This document shows, piece after piece, positions 1 to 6,837 of a DNA stretch of 9,145 nucleotides. The first letter of the stretch is position 1. Each line of letters begins with the position of its first letter. The stretch is from Bacteroidota bacterium. Its GTDB lineage: Bacteria; Bacteroidota; Ignavibacteria; UBA10030; UBA8401. Where the stretch lies: contig JAVBYH010000267.1 in assembly GCA_030824175.1 (NCBI GenBank), forward strand, positions 1 to 9,145, read 5' to 3'. The notes under the pieces are model-generated. The model was not told the origin of the DNA and did no database searches. It worked only from the letters and a program-made list of their open reading frames with translations. The position numbers and the translations under genes are program-made.

Positions 1-1130
1 GCACGCAATTTCCACTCTCCACGGACAGGGTGTACCTCAACACCGGCGGCCTCGGCGCGTCGCCGTACGCCGTGATCGACGCTGTGAAGGCGAAGACCGA
101 CGAACTCGAGAAGATCTGCGAGACCGGACACGGAGAGCCGTTGTGGAAGGAACTCAAGACCGAAATGGCCGCGCTCCTTCACTGCGACGCGGAGGAGCTC
201 GCGTTCACGCGGAATACGACGGAGGGCATCAACATCGTCGCCAACGGTGTGCCGCTGAAAAGGGGAGACGAGGTCATCCTCACGACGCACGAACACGTCG
301 GTAACGCCATCACATGGGTCGGGCTCAAGCAACAAGAGGGGATCGTCATCAAACGGTTCGAACCCTCAGTCACTTCGCCCCAGGCCAACATCGACCACCT
401 CCTGAAACTCATCACCCCGCGCACGAAACTCATCAGCATTCCCCATGTCGTCACGACGACGGGACTCATCATGCCGGTGAAGGAGATCGCGGCGATCGCG
501 CGCCAGAAGAACATTTTCTTCCTCGTCGACGGCGCCCAATCGGCAGGCATGCTTCATATAAACATCCACGATATCGGCTGCGATGCCTACGCGATCAGCG
601 GGCACAAATGGCTCATGGGCCCGAAGGAGACCGGACTGCTCTTCGTTCGCAAGGAAAAGCTGGACACGGTCCGCGCCCGGTTCACCGGCGCGTATTCGGA
701 CAACGGATTCAATTTCGACAAGGGCGAGCTGACACTCCATCCCTCTGCCCAGCGCTATGAATACGGCACCGTCAGCACTCCGTTGCGGGTCGGGCTCGGC
801 GCGGCATTCAAATTTATCCGCACGATCGGCATCGACAATATTTCGAATCGCGACCGTGCGATGGCGACGGCGCTCGACGAGGGATTCCGGAAGATCAAGG
901 GCGTCACGGTTGCGTCGCCGGAGAATCCGACGATGCGGAGCGCCATGATCGCGATCCAGCACGCCAAGCTGTCGAACATCGAACTCCAGGAGAAGCTCAA
1001 CACGCTCGACCTGCGCACGCGCATCGTGAACGAGGGAGGGCTCCTGGCGCTGCGTTTCTCGCTCCATTGCTACAATTCGTTCGACGACGTCGCCCGCATC
1101 ATCGATGGCGTCAAATCCGTCAGCGCCTAA
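1..1130 (+). CDS. Class V aminotransferase-fold PLP-dependent enzyme (5' partial)
   Basis: The product is a fold-type I PLP enzyme of the aminotransferase class V / cysteine desulfurase / isopenicillin-N-epimerase-like group. It is probably cytoplasmic unless the missing N-terminus carries a leader. The reading frame is open to the left edge and the upstream residues (FPLSTDRVYLNTGG) already match the family's N-terminal region, so the GTG at 30 is not the real start. Counting from position 30, visible motifs are TRNTTEGIN (60-68, cofactor phosphate region), SIPHVVTTTG (136-145), DGAQSAG (167-173, with the Asp that contacts the PLP pyridine nitrogen) and SGHKWLMGP (190-198). Lys193 of the last motif is the expected Schiff-base lysine. 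A Glu-Tyr-Gly-Thr motif near 245-248 is also typical. No key residue seems lost. The stop lies 29 nt before the first symporter, which suggests co-transcription. Substrate unknown: a transaminase, lyase or epimerase would all fit. Confidence 0.88.
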   Translation, partial: TQFPLSTDRVYLNTGGLGASPYAVIDAVKAKTDELEKICETGHGEPLWKELKTEMAALLHCDAEELAFTRNTTEGINIVANGVPLKRGDEVILTTHEHVGNAITWVGLKQQEGIVIKRFEPSVTSPQANIDHLLKLITPRTKLISIPHVVTTTGLIMPVKEIAAIARQKNIFFLVDGAQSAGMLHINIHDIGCDAYAISGHKWLMGPKETGLLFVRKEKLDTVRARFTGAYSDNGFNFDKGELTLHPSAQRYEYGTVSTPLRVGLGAAFKFIRTIGIDNISNRDRAMATALDEGFRKIKGVTVASPENPTMRSAMIAIQHAKLSNIELQEKLNTLDLRTRIVNEGGLLALRFSLHCYNSFDDVARIIDGVKSVSA

Positions 1131-1159
1131 CGGCATACTTTCACATAACGGTCATACAC

Positions 1160-3040
1160 ATGCATACGCTTAATATCTTCGATATCATCATCGTTCTCGC
1201 TTATTTCGTATTCATGCTCGGCATCGGCGTGTATTTCATGCGCATCAACAAGGGAGGGAAGGAATACTTCGCCGGCGGCAGTATGATCCCCTGGTGGATG
1301 TCCGGTATGACGCTCTACATGGCGAACTTCAGCGCGTACACGTTCACCGGACTGGCAGGCATGACATACACGACGGGATGGTTCATGCTCCTGTCCTTCG
1401 CCATCGGGCCGTTCGCATACTTCTTCGGCACGCAGATGACAGCCGCGCTCTGGCGCCGCTCCCGATCGATCTCCCCCGTGGAATACACGTACACGCGCTT
1501 CAACGTGACGACCCAGCAAATGATCAGCTGGGTCACCGCGACGAGCTTCATCCTCGCCGGCGGCGTGCAGCTCGCCTCCACGTGCATCCTTCTTGCGCCG
1601 TTCCTCGGCATCGATGTCACGACGATCGTCCTCGTGCTCGGCATCATCATCCTGCTTTATACGTTCCTCGGCGGCGTCTGGGCCGTTTCCGTTACAGACG
1701 TCGTGCAGGGGGTGATCCTGTTGAGCATTACAATCATCGTGCTTCCGCTCAGCCTCGGACTCATCGGCGGCTTCGGCACGCTCATCGACAAGTTGCCGGC
1801 GCTCGAAATGAGCCACGTATACAACGGGGTCAACTACGACGTGCACTGGCTGCTCTCCATTTTCGTCATCACGACGATCGGGTTCGCAGGCGGCGCCGGA
1901 CAGCGGTTCTATTCGGTGAAGGACGAGCGCGATGCGAAACGCACCGGCCGCTTCGCCGCGCTCCTCGCGTGCACCTCCGTCACCGTGTTCGGCATACCCA
2001 TGCTCGTCACGCGCGTGCTCTGGCCCGATCTCTCGGTCGTTGAATTCTTCAAGCCGTACATGGGAAACAATCCCCAGAATCTCGTCTACGTCGCGCTCTG
2101 CATGCAGATCTTGCCGAACGGTCTGCTCGGCGTCTTCATCGCAGCCATGCTCTCGGCCACGATGAGCACGCTCAGCTCCGTCTATAATATGCTCTCGGCG
2201 ATCTTCTCACGCGACATTTACCAGTTCGCCATCGGCAGGGAGATGGACGATCAGGAGCTGCTGAAGGTGGGCCGCTACGCATCCATCGGCGTCGGCGTGA
2301 TCGTCACCGGGCTTGCGTACATGTTTGCGACGAGCACGTTTGGCATCTTCAACCTCATGCAGCAGTTCTTCGTGCTTTTTAATATTCCTGTCTCCATCCC
2401 GATGGCATTCGGCCTCCTCATGAAAAAGGTGCCGCGCTGGGCCGCGGCGGGTTCGATCGCCTGGGGACTCATCGCGGGCGCCACGGCGAAGTTCCTGCTC
2501 AACTACGACCTCGGCGTGCAGGGCTACTTCTCGACCGCAGCCGCCTTCATTATTTTCGCCGTCTCGCCGTGGCTCGTGCAGCTTGCGCGCACCAAACCGA
2601 AACTGCTTGCGGCATTGTCGGGACTCATGGTGGCCGTGATGGAATCCTTCTTCTACGCCACGGCACAGGGCGTCGTTCAGCCCTGGCAGTACACGGGCAT
2701 GTTTGTGAGCGCCATCGCGTTCGGCGCTACGCTCTTCGGTTTCTCGCTGCTGTTCACGCGCCAGACGGAAGAGGAGACCGCACTTGTCACGGAATTCTTC
2801 AGGAAGCTCGCGACACCCATCGACGTGATGAAGGAAGTGTACGGAGCGGGCAAGAAATCCATCGCCACGCTGCCGCTCGTGGGCGGTACGACGATCATCA
2901 TGGGCGCGCTGATGAGTCTCGTGCTGTTCACGGACATCCCATCCGGCGAAAAATTGATGACGGGGGTGCTTGTCTTCATCATGATCGCCTTCGGCGCCGC
3001 GCTCTGGGCCGCCGGCAAACGCATCGTCAAAGTAAAATAA
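1160..3040 (+). CDS. Sodium:solute symporter family protein, paralogue 1
   Basis: This is an inner-membrane Na+-coupled importer of the SSS family (LeuT fold), 626 aa with roughly 15 hydrophobic segments. The ATG at 1160 is chosen because it aligns residue for residue with the start of the next gene (NIFD at 5-8, YFVFML at 15-20). The open frame upstream of it is Arg/His-rich and overlaps the aminotransferase. Visible family features are an unwound-helix region, MTLYMANFSAYTFTG (50-64), an ISPVEYTYTRFNV loop (104-116), TDVVQG (179-184) and the SSS signature helix with ATMSTLSS (333-340), where Ser/Thr residues form the Na2 sodium site in characterised members. The signature ends in SRDIYQ (350-355). 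The C-terminus has a cytoplasmic linker (about 535-568, containing TEFFRKL and TPIDVMKEVYGAG) and two more helices. No Shine-Dalgarno is seen upstream. The substrate cannot be read from sequence; sugar, sugar acid or carboxylate are all possible. Confidence 0.93.
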   Translation: MHTLNIFDIIIVLAYFVFMLGIGVYFMRINKGGKEYFAGGSMIPWWMSGMTLYMANFSAYTFTGLAGMTYTTGWFMLLSFAIGPFAYFFGTQMTAALWRRSRSISPVEYTYTRFNVTTQQMISWVTATSFILAGGVQLASTCILLAPFLGIDVTTIVLVLGIIILLYTFLGGVWAVSVTDVVQGVILLSITIIVLPLSLGLIGGFGTLIDKLPALEMSHVYNGVNYDVHWLLSIFVITTIGFAGGAGQRFYSVKDERDAKRTGRFAALLACTSVTVFGIPMLVTRVLWPDLSVVEFFKPYMGNNPQNLVYVALCMQILPNGLLGVFIAAMLSATMSTLSSVYNMLSAIFSRDIYQFAIGREMDDQELLKVGRYASIGVGVIVTGLAYMFATSTFGIFNLMQQFFVLFNIPVSIPMAFGLLMKKVPRWAAAGSIAWGLIAGATAKFLLNYDLGVQGYFSTAAAFIIFAVSPWLVQLARTKPKLLAALSGLMVAVMESFFYATAQGVVQPWQYTGMFVSAIAFGATLFGFSLLFTRQTEEETALVTEFFRKLATPIDVMKEVYGAGKKSIATLPLVGGTTIIMGALMSLVLFTDIPSGEKLMTGVLVFIMIAFGAALWAAGKRIVKVK

Positions 3041-3073
3041 CTACATACCGATTACATAAAAAAAAGACACAAT

Positions 3074-4972
3074 ATGAAATCCGTCAACATCTTCGACTAT
3101 CTTGTCATTGCATCGTACTTCGTGTTCATGCTCGGCATCGGGCTCTATTTCATGCGCGTCAATAAGGGGGCCAAAGAATATTTCGCAGGCGGCAGCATGA
3201 TCCCCTGGTGGGTCTCGGGCATGACGCTCTACATGGCAAATTTCAGCGCGTGGACGTTCACCGGTGCGGCGGGCTTCGCCTACTCGACCGGCTGGTTCGC
3301 ACTCCTGTATTTCGGCGTCTGGTCCGTTGCGTATTATCTCGGTTCACAGCTCACGGCCTCGCGGTGGCGCCGCACGCGCTCGATCTCGCCGGTGGAATAT
3401 ACATACACGCGCTTCAATGTGACGACGCAGCAGTTCCTCGGCTGGGTGATGGCGCTGAACTTCATCCTCTCCGGCGGCGTGCAGCTTGCGTCTACATGCA
3501 AACTGCTGGCGCCCGTGATGGGACTCGACATCACGATGGTCACGCTCGTCGTCGGCGTCGTCATCCTGCTTTATACGTTCCTCGGCGGCATCTGGGCCGT
3601 CTCGATCACGGATGTGGTGCAGGGTGTGATACTTTTGAGCATCACGTTCATCGTGCTGCCTCTTGCCCTCGGGCAAGTGGGCGGCCTGAGCGAGCTCATC
3701 CGCCGCATGCCGCCGCTCTCGCTCGAGCACGCCTATAACGGCGTTCAATACAATGTGAGCTGGCTCCTTTCCATTCTGATCATCATGACGCTTGGCACGG
3801 CCGCAGGCGCCGCGCAGCGCTTTTACTCCGTGAAGAACGAAAAGGATGCGAAGCGCGTCGGCAAGATGGCGGGCGCGCTCTTCCTCACCGTGCCCTTCGT
3901 GTTCGGCATTCCGCCCCTCGTGGCGAGCGTGATCTGGCCCGATCTATCGCAGGTCGAATTCTTCAAGCCGTACATCGGGAAGAATCCGCAGGACCTCGTC
4001 TTCATCGGCCTCTGCCTGCAGCTCCTGCCGAACGGACTCATCGGCGTCTTCCTCGCGGCAATGCTCGCCGCAACGATGAGCACGCTCAGCTCGGTCTACA
4101 ACCTCGTGTCGAGTATCTACACGCGCGACTTCTATCAGGGACTCATCAAGCCCGAATCGACCGACAAGGAACTGCTGAATGTCGGCCGCGTCGCATCCGT
4201 CGTGATCGGACTCATCGTCACCGGACTCGCAGTGTTCTTCGTCAACAGCACGTTCGGCATCTTCAACCTGATGCAGGCGTTCTTCACGCTGTTGAACATC
4301 CCTGTGGTCGTGCCCGTCGCGTTCGGGCTCATCTTCCGCCGCGTACCCAAGTGGTCCGCCGTTGGGTCCATCGTCTGGGGACTCGTCACCGGCATCACGA
4401 CGCGCTACGTGCTCAACTGGGACATCGGTCCGCAGGTGATTCTTGCCTTCGTCATGTCGTTCGGAATTTTCTCGACGTCGTACTTCACGGGAAAAATGTA
4501 CAACGAGAATAAGGTCCGCCTCGGTCTTATCGCGTCCGCCGTCGCCGTCGTGCTGGCGGTTCTGTTCGGCAACACGCTTGTGGGGCCGTCTGAATCGTGG
4601 CGCGAGATACTCGCCGTCGTGAACGCCGTTGTGCTCGGCGGCAGCCTCTTCGCCTTCGCGTCCCTCTTCGCGAACGAGACGGAGGAGCAGCGCGCTGTCG
4701 TGCGCGAGTTCTTCAAGAAGCTCGACACGCCTGTCGACGTGCGGAAGGAAGTCTTCGGCGCCGGACGGAAACAGATCTCGACATTCCCGCTCGTCGGCGG
4801 CACGACGATCGTCATGGGACTCTTGATGAGCCTCATCTTTTTGACGGACCTGTCTACGGGCGAACAGGTGATCATGGGTTTCATGGTGTCCATCATGGTG
4901 ATCTTTGGAAGCCTCATGTGGTATTTCGGCAAGAAGTCGGAGATCCGCGATGCCGAACATTACCACGGATAA
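3074..4972 (+). CDS. Sodium:solute symporter family protein, paralogue 2
   Basis: This is a second SSS-family Na+-coupled importer, 632 aa, starting 33 nt after the first and evidently a tandem duplicate. The two align without gaps to residue 620 with about 370 identical positions (about 60 %, counted by hand). Motifs mirror the first copy: MTLYMANFSAWTFTG (50-64), ISPVEYTYTRFNV (104-116), ATMSTLSS (333-340) and the C-terminal linker (REFFKKL, TPVDVRKEVFGAG) before two last helices. Differences near the core include Trp60 in place of Tyr60 and substitutions at 65-71. Residues 451-520 are nearly unrelated to copy 1. The last 12 residues form a charged tail unique to this copy. The leader is A-rich (a run of A before 3065) with no Shine-Dalgarno. 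Probably in one transcript with the aminotransferase and paralogue 1. A related but different substrate, or different affinity, is the simplest reason to keep both; that is inference. Confidence 0.93.
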   Translation: MKSVNIFDYLVIASYFVFMLGIGLYFMRVNKGAKEYFAGGSMIPWWVSGMTLYMANFSAWTFTGAAGFAYSTGWFALLYFGVWSVAYYLGSQLTASRWRRTRSISPVEYTYTRFNVTTQQFLGWVMALNFILSGGVQLASTCKLLAPVMGLDITMVTLVVGVVILLYTFLGGIWAVSITDVVQGVILLSITFIVLPLALGQVGGLSELIRRMPPLSLEHAYNGVQYNVSWLLSILIIMTLGTAAGAAQRFYSVKNEKDAKRVGKMAGALFLTVPFVFGIPPLVASVIWPDLSQVEFFKPYIGKNPQDLVFIGLCLQLLPNGLIGVFLAAMLAATMSTLSSVYNLVSSIYTRDFYQGLIKPESTDKELLNVGRVASVVIGLIVTGLAVFFVNSTFGIFNLMQAFFTLLNIPVVVPVAFGLIFRRVPKWSAVGSIVWGLVTGITTRYVLNWDIGPQVILAFVMSFGIFSTSYFTGKMYNENKVRLGLIASAVAVVLAVLFGNTLVGPSESWREILAVVNAVVLGGSLFAFASLFANETEEQRAVVREFFKKLDTPVDVRKEVFGAGRKQISTFPLVGGTTIVMGLLMSLIFLTDLSTGEQVIMGFMVSIMVIFGSLMWYFGKKSEIRDAEHYHG

Positions 4973-5015
4973 CGGAATAAACCCGGTTTCCGGTATAAAA
5001 TTATTTCAGAAATAC

Positions 5016-5044
5016 TTGATTCCGAATAAAAAATGCAGTATTCT
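5016..5044 (+). promoter_or_regulatory. Possible sigma70-type promoter for the regulator-isomerase operon
   Basis: TTGATT (5016-5021) and TATTCT (5039-5044) are separated by exactly 17 nt. Each matches the bacterial housekeeping consensus at four of six positions. Transcription would begin near 5051, about 45 nt before the ATG. An 11-bp palindrome (5003-5013) sits immediately upstream of the -35 box. If the host is a Bacteroidota member with its atypical promoter consensus, this match could be fortuitous. Confidence 0.35.
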
Positions 5045-5052
5045 GTTGTACA

Positions 5053-5075
5053 CTAATTAAACGCAGTTCAATTAG
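5053..5075. promoter_or_regulatory. 23-bp palindrome, candidate operator for the IclR regulator
   Basis: Arms CTAATTAAAC (5053-5062) and GTTCAATTAG (5066-5075) flank a GCA centre and are complementary at nine of ten positions. The element lies between the predicted transcription start and the ribosome binding site of the downstream iclR-type gene, where a bound dimer would block its own transcription. IclR-family regulators commonly bind palindromes near their own promoters, so autorepression is the natural reading. I found no second copy upstream of the other genes in the window. Confidence 0.5.
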
Positions 5076-5084
5076 GAAAATCCC

Positions 5085-5090
5085 AGAGGA
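5085..5090 (+). promoter_or_regulatory. Shine-Dalgarno site of the IclR regulator gene
   Basis: AGAGGA lies 5 nt upstream of the ATG at 5096 and supports that start. It is the clearest ribosome binding site in the window; neither symporter gene has one. Confidence 0.6.
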
Positions 5091-5095
5091 CGAAT

Positions 5096-5875
5096 ATGGC
5101 TGTCGATTATACGGTGCCTGCGATATCACGAATGGTGAAGCTGCTCGACATTTTATCGAATGCCACCGAAGGCATGTCGCTGACACAGTTGGCGGAGATG
5201 CTCGACGTGCCGAAGAGTACGCTGTTCCGCATCCTCGTCACGCTTGTGGAGCAGGGTATCCTCCGCGAGGATACGGAGCGTCGCCGGTTCAGCCTTGGCG
5301 TGAAACTGGTGGAATGGGGGACGGCCGCGCTCGAGCGCATCGACATCAAAGGCATCTCGCATCCTCATCTCGTGGAGCTTGCCAACTCGACGCACGAAAG
5401 CTATTACCTCGCCATCCTCGACCACGACGAGGTCGTGTTGATCGACCGCGTGGATACGGTGGAGGTGTGGAAGATGGTGACCCGTCTCGGGCACCGCTCG
5501 CCCATTCATTGCACCGCCTCGGGCCAGGTCATCGCCGCGTATCAGGACGAGGCCACATGGGATCGGATCCTCGCCGCGCACACGCTCCGGAAATACACGT
5601 CGAAGACGGTCACCCTCCTGCCGAAGCTGAAGAAAAAATTCGAAGAGATAAAAAAGCACGGCTATGCAATCGCCGATGCGGAATTCAAGCCGGACCTCTG
5701 GGCCGCTGCCGTTCCCATCTTCGACCACGCCGGACATGTGATGGCGTCCATCATGGTCGCCCTGCCATCGGACCGCGCGGAGAAGGACAACGACTACATC
5801 CAGGACCTCATCGCGCGTCTGCAGGGTGAGGCGTACGCAATCTCGCTGCGCATCGGATACAAGGGACACCTATGA
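5096..5875 (+). CDS. IclR-family transcriptional regulator
   Basis: The product is a 259-aa DNA-binding regulator of the usual IclR length. Residues 8-70 form the winged helix-turn-helix: the HTH is SLTQLAEMLDVPKSTLFRIL (28-47), followed by a wing with REDTERRRFSLG (57-68). Residues about 85-255 form the GAF-like effector domain, with the family hallmarks HRSPIHCTASGQVIAAY (133-149) and GYAIADAEFKPDLWAAAVPI (189-208). The usual Val-Arg-Cys-Val-type stretch before the Ala-Ala-Pro motif is replaced by Asp-Leu-Trp-Ala-Ala-Ala-Val-Pro, which may reflect effector preference. The gene has its own probable promoter, a Shine-Dalgarno site and a palindrome immediately upstream, pointing to autoregulation. 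Its stop overlaps the next start by 4 nt, so it is probably translationally coupled to the isomerase-like gene. The effector is likely a catabolic intermediate of this locus (inference). Whether it activates or represses the neighbouring genes cannot be seen. Confidence 0.93.
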   Translation: MAVDYTVPAISRMVKLLDILSNATEGMSLTQLAEMLDVPKSTLFRILVTLVEQGILREDTERRRFSLGVKLVEWGTAALERIDIKGISHPHLVELANSTHESYYLAILDHDEVVLIDRVDTVEVWKMVTRLGHRSPIHCTASGQVIAAYQDEATWDRILAAHTLRKYTSKTVTLLPKLKKKFEEIKKHGYAIADAEFKPDLWAAAVPIFDHAGHVMASIMVALPSDRAEKDNDYIQDLIARLQGEAYAISLRIGYKGHL

Positions 5876-6699
5876 CACCATCGACGGATTCAATCGCCCT
5901 CGGCATCGTCACCGACGAGATCTCAGCGGACATCGAGGTCGCGTTGCGCCACGGAAAAGAGTGGGGCATTTCGCTCTACGAGCTCCGCATTGTCGGCGCG
6001 GGCCGCGTGCCGCAGATAGAAGAAGCGCACGCCGTGATCATCGACAAGGCCATCCGCGCTGACGGCATCCGCATCACCGCGCTGTCTCCGGGCATCTTCA
6101 AGCCGACATTGTCGCAGGCGGCTGAGATCGAGCAGGAGCTTGCGGACGTGCTGCCCCGCACGATCGCGATGGCCAAACGGTTCGGCGCGCGCACGATCAT
6201 CGCCTTCGGGTTCAAGCGTCTGCCCCAGGACGACGAGTCGCTGCGCAAGGTGGCAATCGGATACTTCCGCCGCGCCGCCGAGATCGCCGAACAGCACGAT
6301 GTCGTCATCGCCATCGAGAACGAACCGGGATTCTGGTGCGATACCGGCGCGAACACTGCCTCGATCCTCAAAGAAGTCAATTCGAATCACCTTCGCGCCA
6401 ACTGGGACCCGGCGAACGCTCTCGGCACGGACGAGGTGCCGTATCCCGCCGGGTACAAGGCCCTCAAGCCGTACATCGTGAACGTGCACGTGAAGGACAC
6501 GATCGAGGGCTCGCTGCTCAAATGCGTTCCCGTCGGAGAAGGAAAGATCGCATGGAAGGAGCAGCTGCGCGCCCTCATCGAGGACGACATCGTCTCGCAC
6601 ATCACCATCGAAACGCATTGCCTTCCCCTGATCGAGCAGTCGGACTATAACATCCGCACGCTGAGAGCATATATGGACGACATCCGTTCCGGCACATAA
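5872..6699 (+). CDS. Sugar phosphate isomerase/epimerase-like TIM-barrel protein
   Basis: This 275-aa cytoplasmic protein belongs to the xylose isomerase-like TIM-barrel (AP endonuclease family 2) superfamily, whose members isomerise or epimerise sugars and sugar acids using a divalent metal. The expected metal-binding set is visible: Glu149 in IAIENE, Asp179 in NWDPAN, His206 in NVHVKD and Glu247 in ITIETH. LSPGIFKP (71-78) corresponds to the second barrel strand region. Length is normal for the family and nothing seems truncated. The ATG overlaps the stop of the IclR gene (ATGA), and an AAGGGA sequence within the end of that gene, 5 nt upstream, can serve as ribosome binding site. The tight coupling to a regulator suggests that its substrate or product is close to the effector that IclR senses. 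Exact reaction not assignable; a myo-inositol or hexulose-type isomerase, dehydratase or epimerase would all be possible. Confidence 0.88.
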   Translation: MTPSTDSIALGIVTDEISADIEVALRHGKEWGISLYELRIVGAGRVPQIEEAHAVIIDKAIRADGIRITALSPGIFKPTLSQAAEIEQELADVLPRTIAMAKRFGARTIIAFGFKRLPQDDESLRKVAIGYFRRAAEIAEQHDVVIAIENEPGFWCDTGANTASILKEVNSNHLRANWDPANALGTDEVPYPAGYKALKPYIVNVHVKDTIEGSLLKCVPVGEGKIAWKEQLRALIEDDIVSHITIETHCLPLIEQSDYNIRTLRAYMDDIRSGT

Positions 6700-6718
6700 C
6701 GTGCCCGTTGTTGTTTTG

Positions 6719-6747
6719 TTTTTTGTAGGGCGAGATTTATCTCGCCC
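6719..6747 (+). repeat. Hairpin repeat copy 1
   Basis: Six T (6719-6724) and GTA precede an inverted repeat with arms GGGCGAGAT (6728-6736) and ATCTCGCCC (6739-6747) around a TT centre. All nine pairs are perfect. Compared with copies 2 and 3, one pair is changed from A-T to G-C on both arms (6734 and 6741). Confidence 0.85.
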
Positions 6748-6759
6748 AGTTGTTGTTTG

Positions 6760-6789
6760 TTTTTTGTAGGGCGAAATGATATTTCGCCC
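6760..6789 (+). repeat. Hairpin repeat copy 2
   Basis: Six T (6760-6765) and GTA precede arms GGGCGAAAT (6769-6777) and ATTTCGCCC (6781-6789) around GAT. All nine pairs are perfect and the unit is identical to copy 3. Confidence 0.85.
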
Positions 6790-6807
6790 AGCTTTTGTTG
6801 TTGTTTG

Positions 6808-6837
6808 TTTTTTGTAGGGCGAAATGATATTTCGCCC
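6808..6837 (+). repeat. Hairpin repeat copy 3
   Basis: Six T (6808-6813) and GTA precede arms GGGCGAAAT (6817-6825) and ATTTCGCCC (6829-6837) around GAT. The ATG at 6824 inside this repeat is in frame with the next gene, but it is a fortuitous extension. Confidence 0.85.

Larger units (their letters stand above)
4973..5095. other. AT-rich intergenic region between transporter operon and iclR-type gene
   Basis: These 123 nt are far richer in A and T than the genes on either side and hold several signals: a short CCGG-TTT-CCGG stem at 4983-4993, an 11-bp palindrome (ATTTC-A-GAAAT, 5003-5013), a possible promoter (5016-5044), a 23-bp palindrome (5053-5075) and a Shine-Dalgarno site (5085-5090). 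The region most likely separates two transcription units. No convincing intrinsic terminator is present for the upstream operon. Confidence 0.6.

Noticed and set aside
30..32. GTG as the true start of the aminotransferase
   Set aside because: The frame stays open to the window edge and the residues before it match the conserved family N-terminus, so the gene begins upstream.
1067..1159. In-frame N-terminal extension of symporter 1 starting within the aminotransferase gene
   Set aside because: The added 31 residues are Arg/His-rich and read out of the aminotransferase coding sequence in another frame. The ATG at 1160 aligns exactly with the start of the paralogue.
3944..4966. Long open frame on the - strand opposite symporter 2 (340 codons)
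   Set aside because: It is a His/Asp/Glu/Arg-rich low-complexity antisense product. The + strand codes for an evident SSS protein.
4983..4993. CCGG-TTT-CCGG stem as terminator after symporter 2
   Set aside because: The stem is only 4 bp with a 3-nt loop and is not followed by a T run, so it is too weak to call.
6719..6837. CRISPR array or intrinsic terminators in the repeat cluster
   Set aside because: There are only three copies, with similar T-rich DNA between them instead of unique spacers. The T run precedes the stem on the + strand, the reverse of an intrinsic terminator, although some weak termination cannot be excluded.
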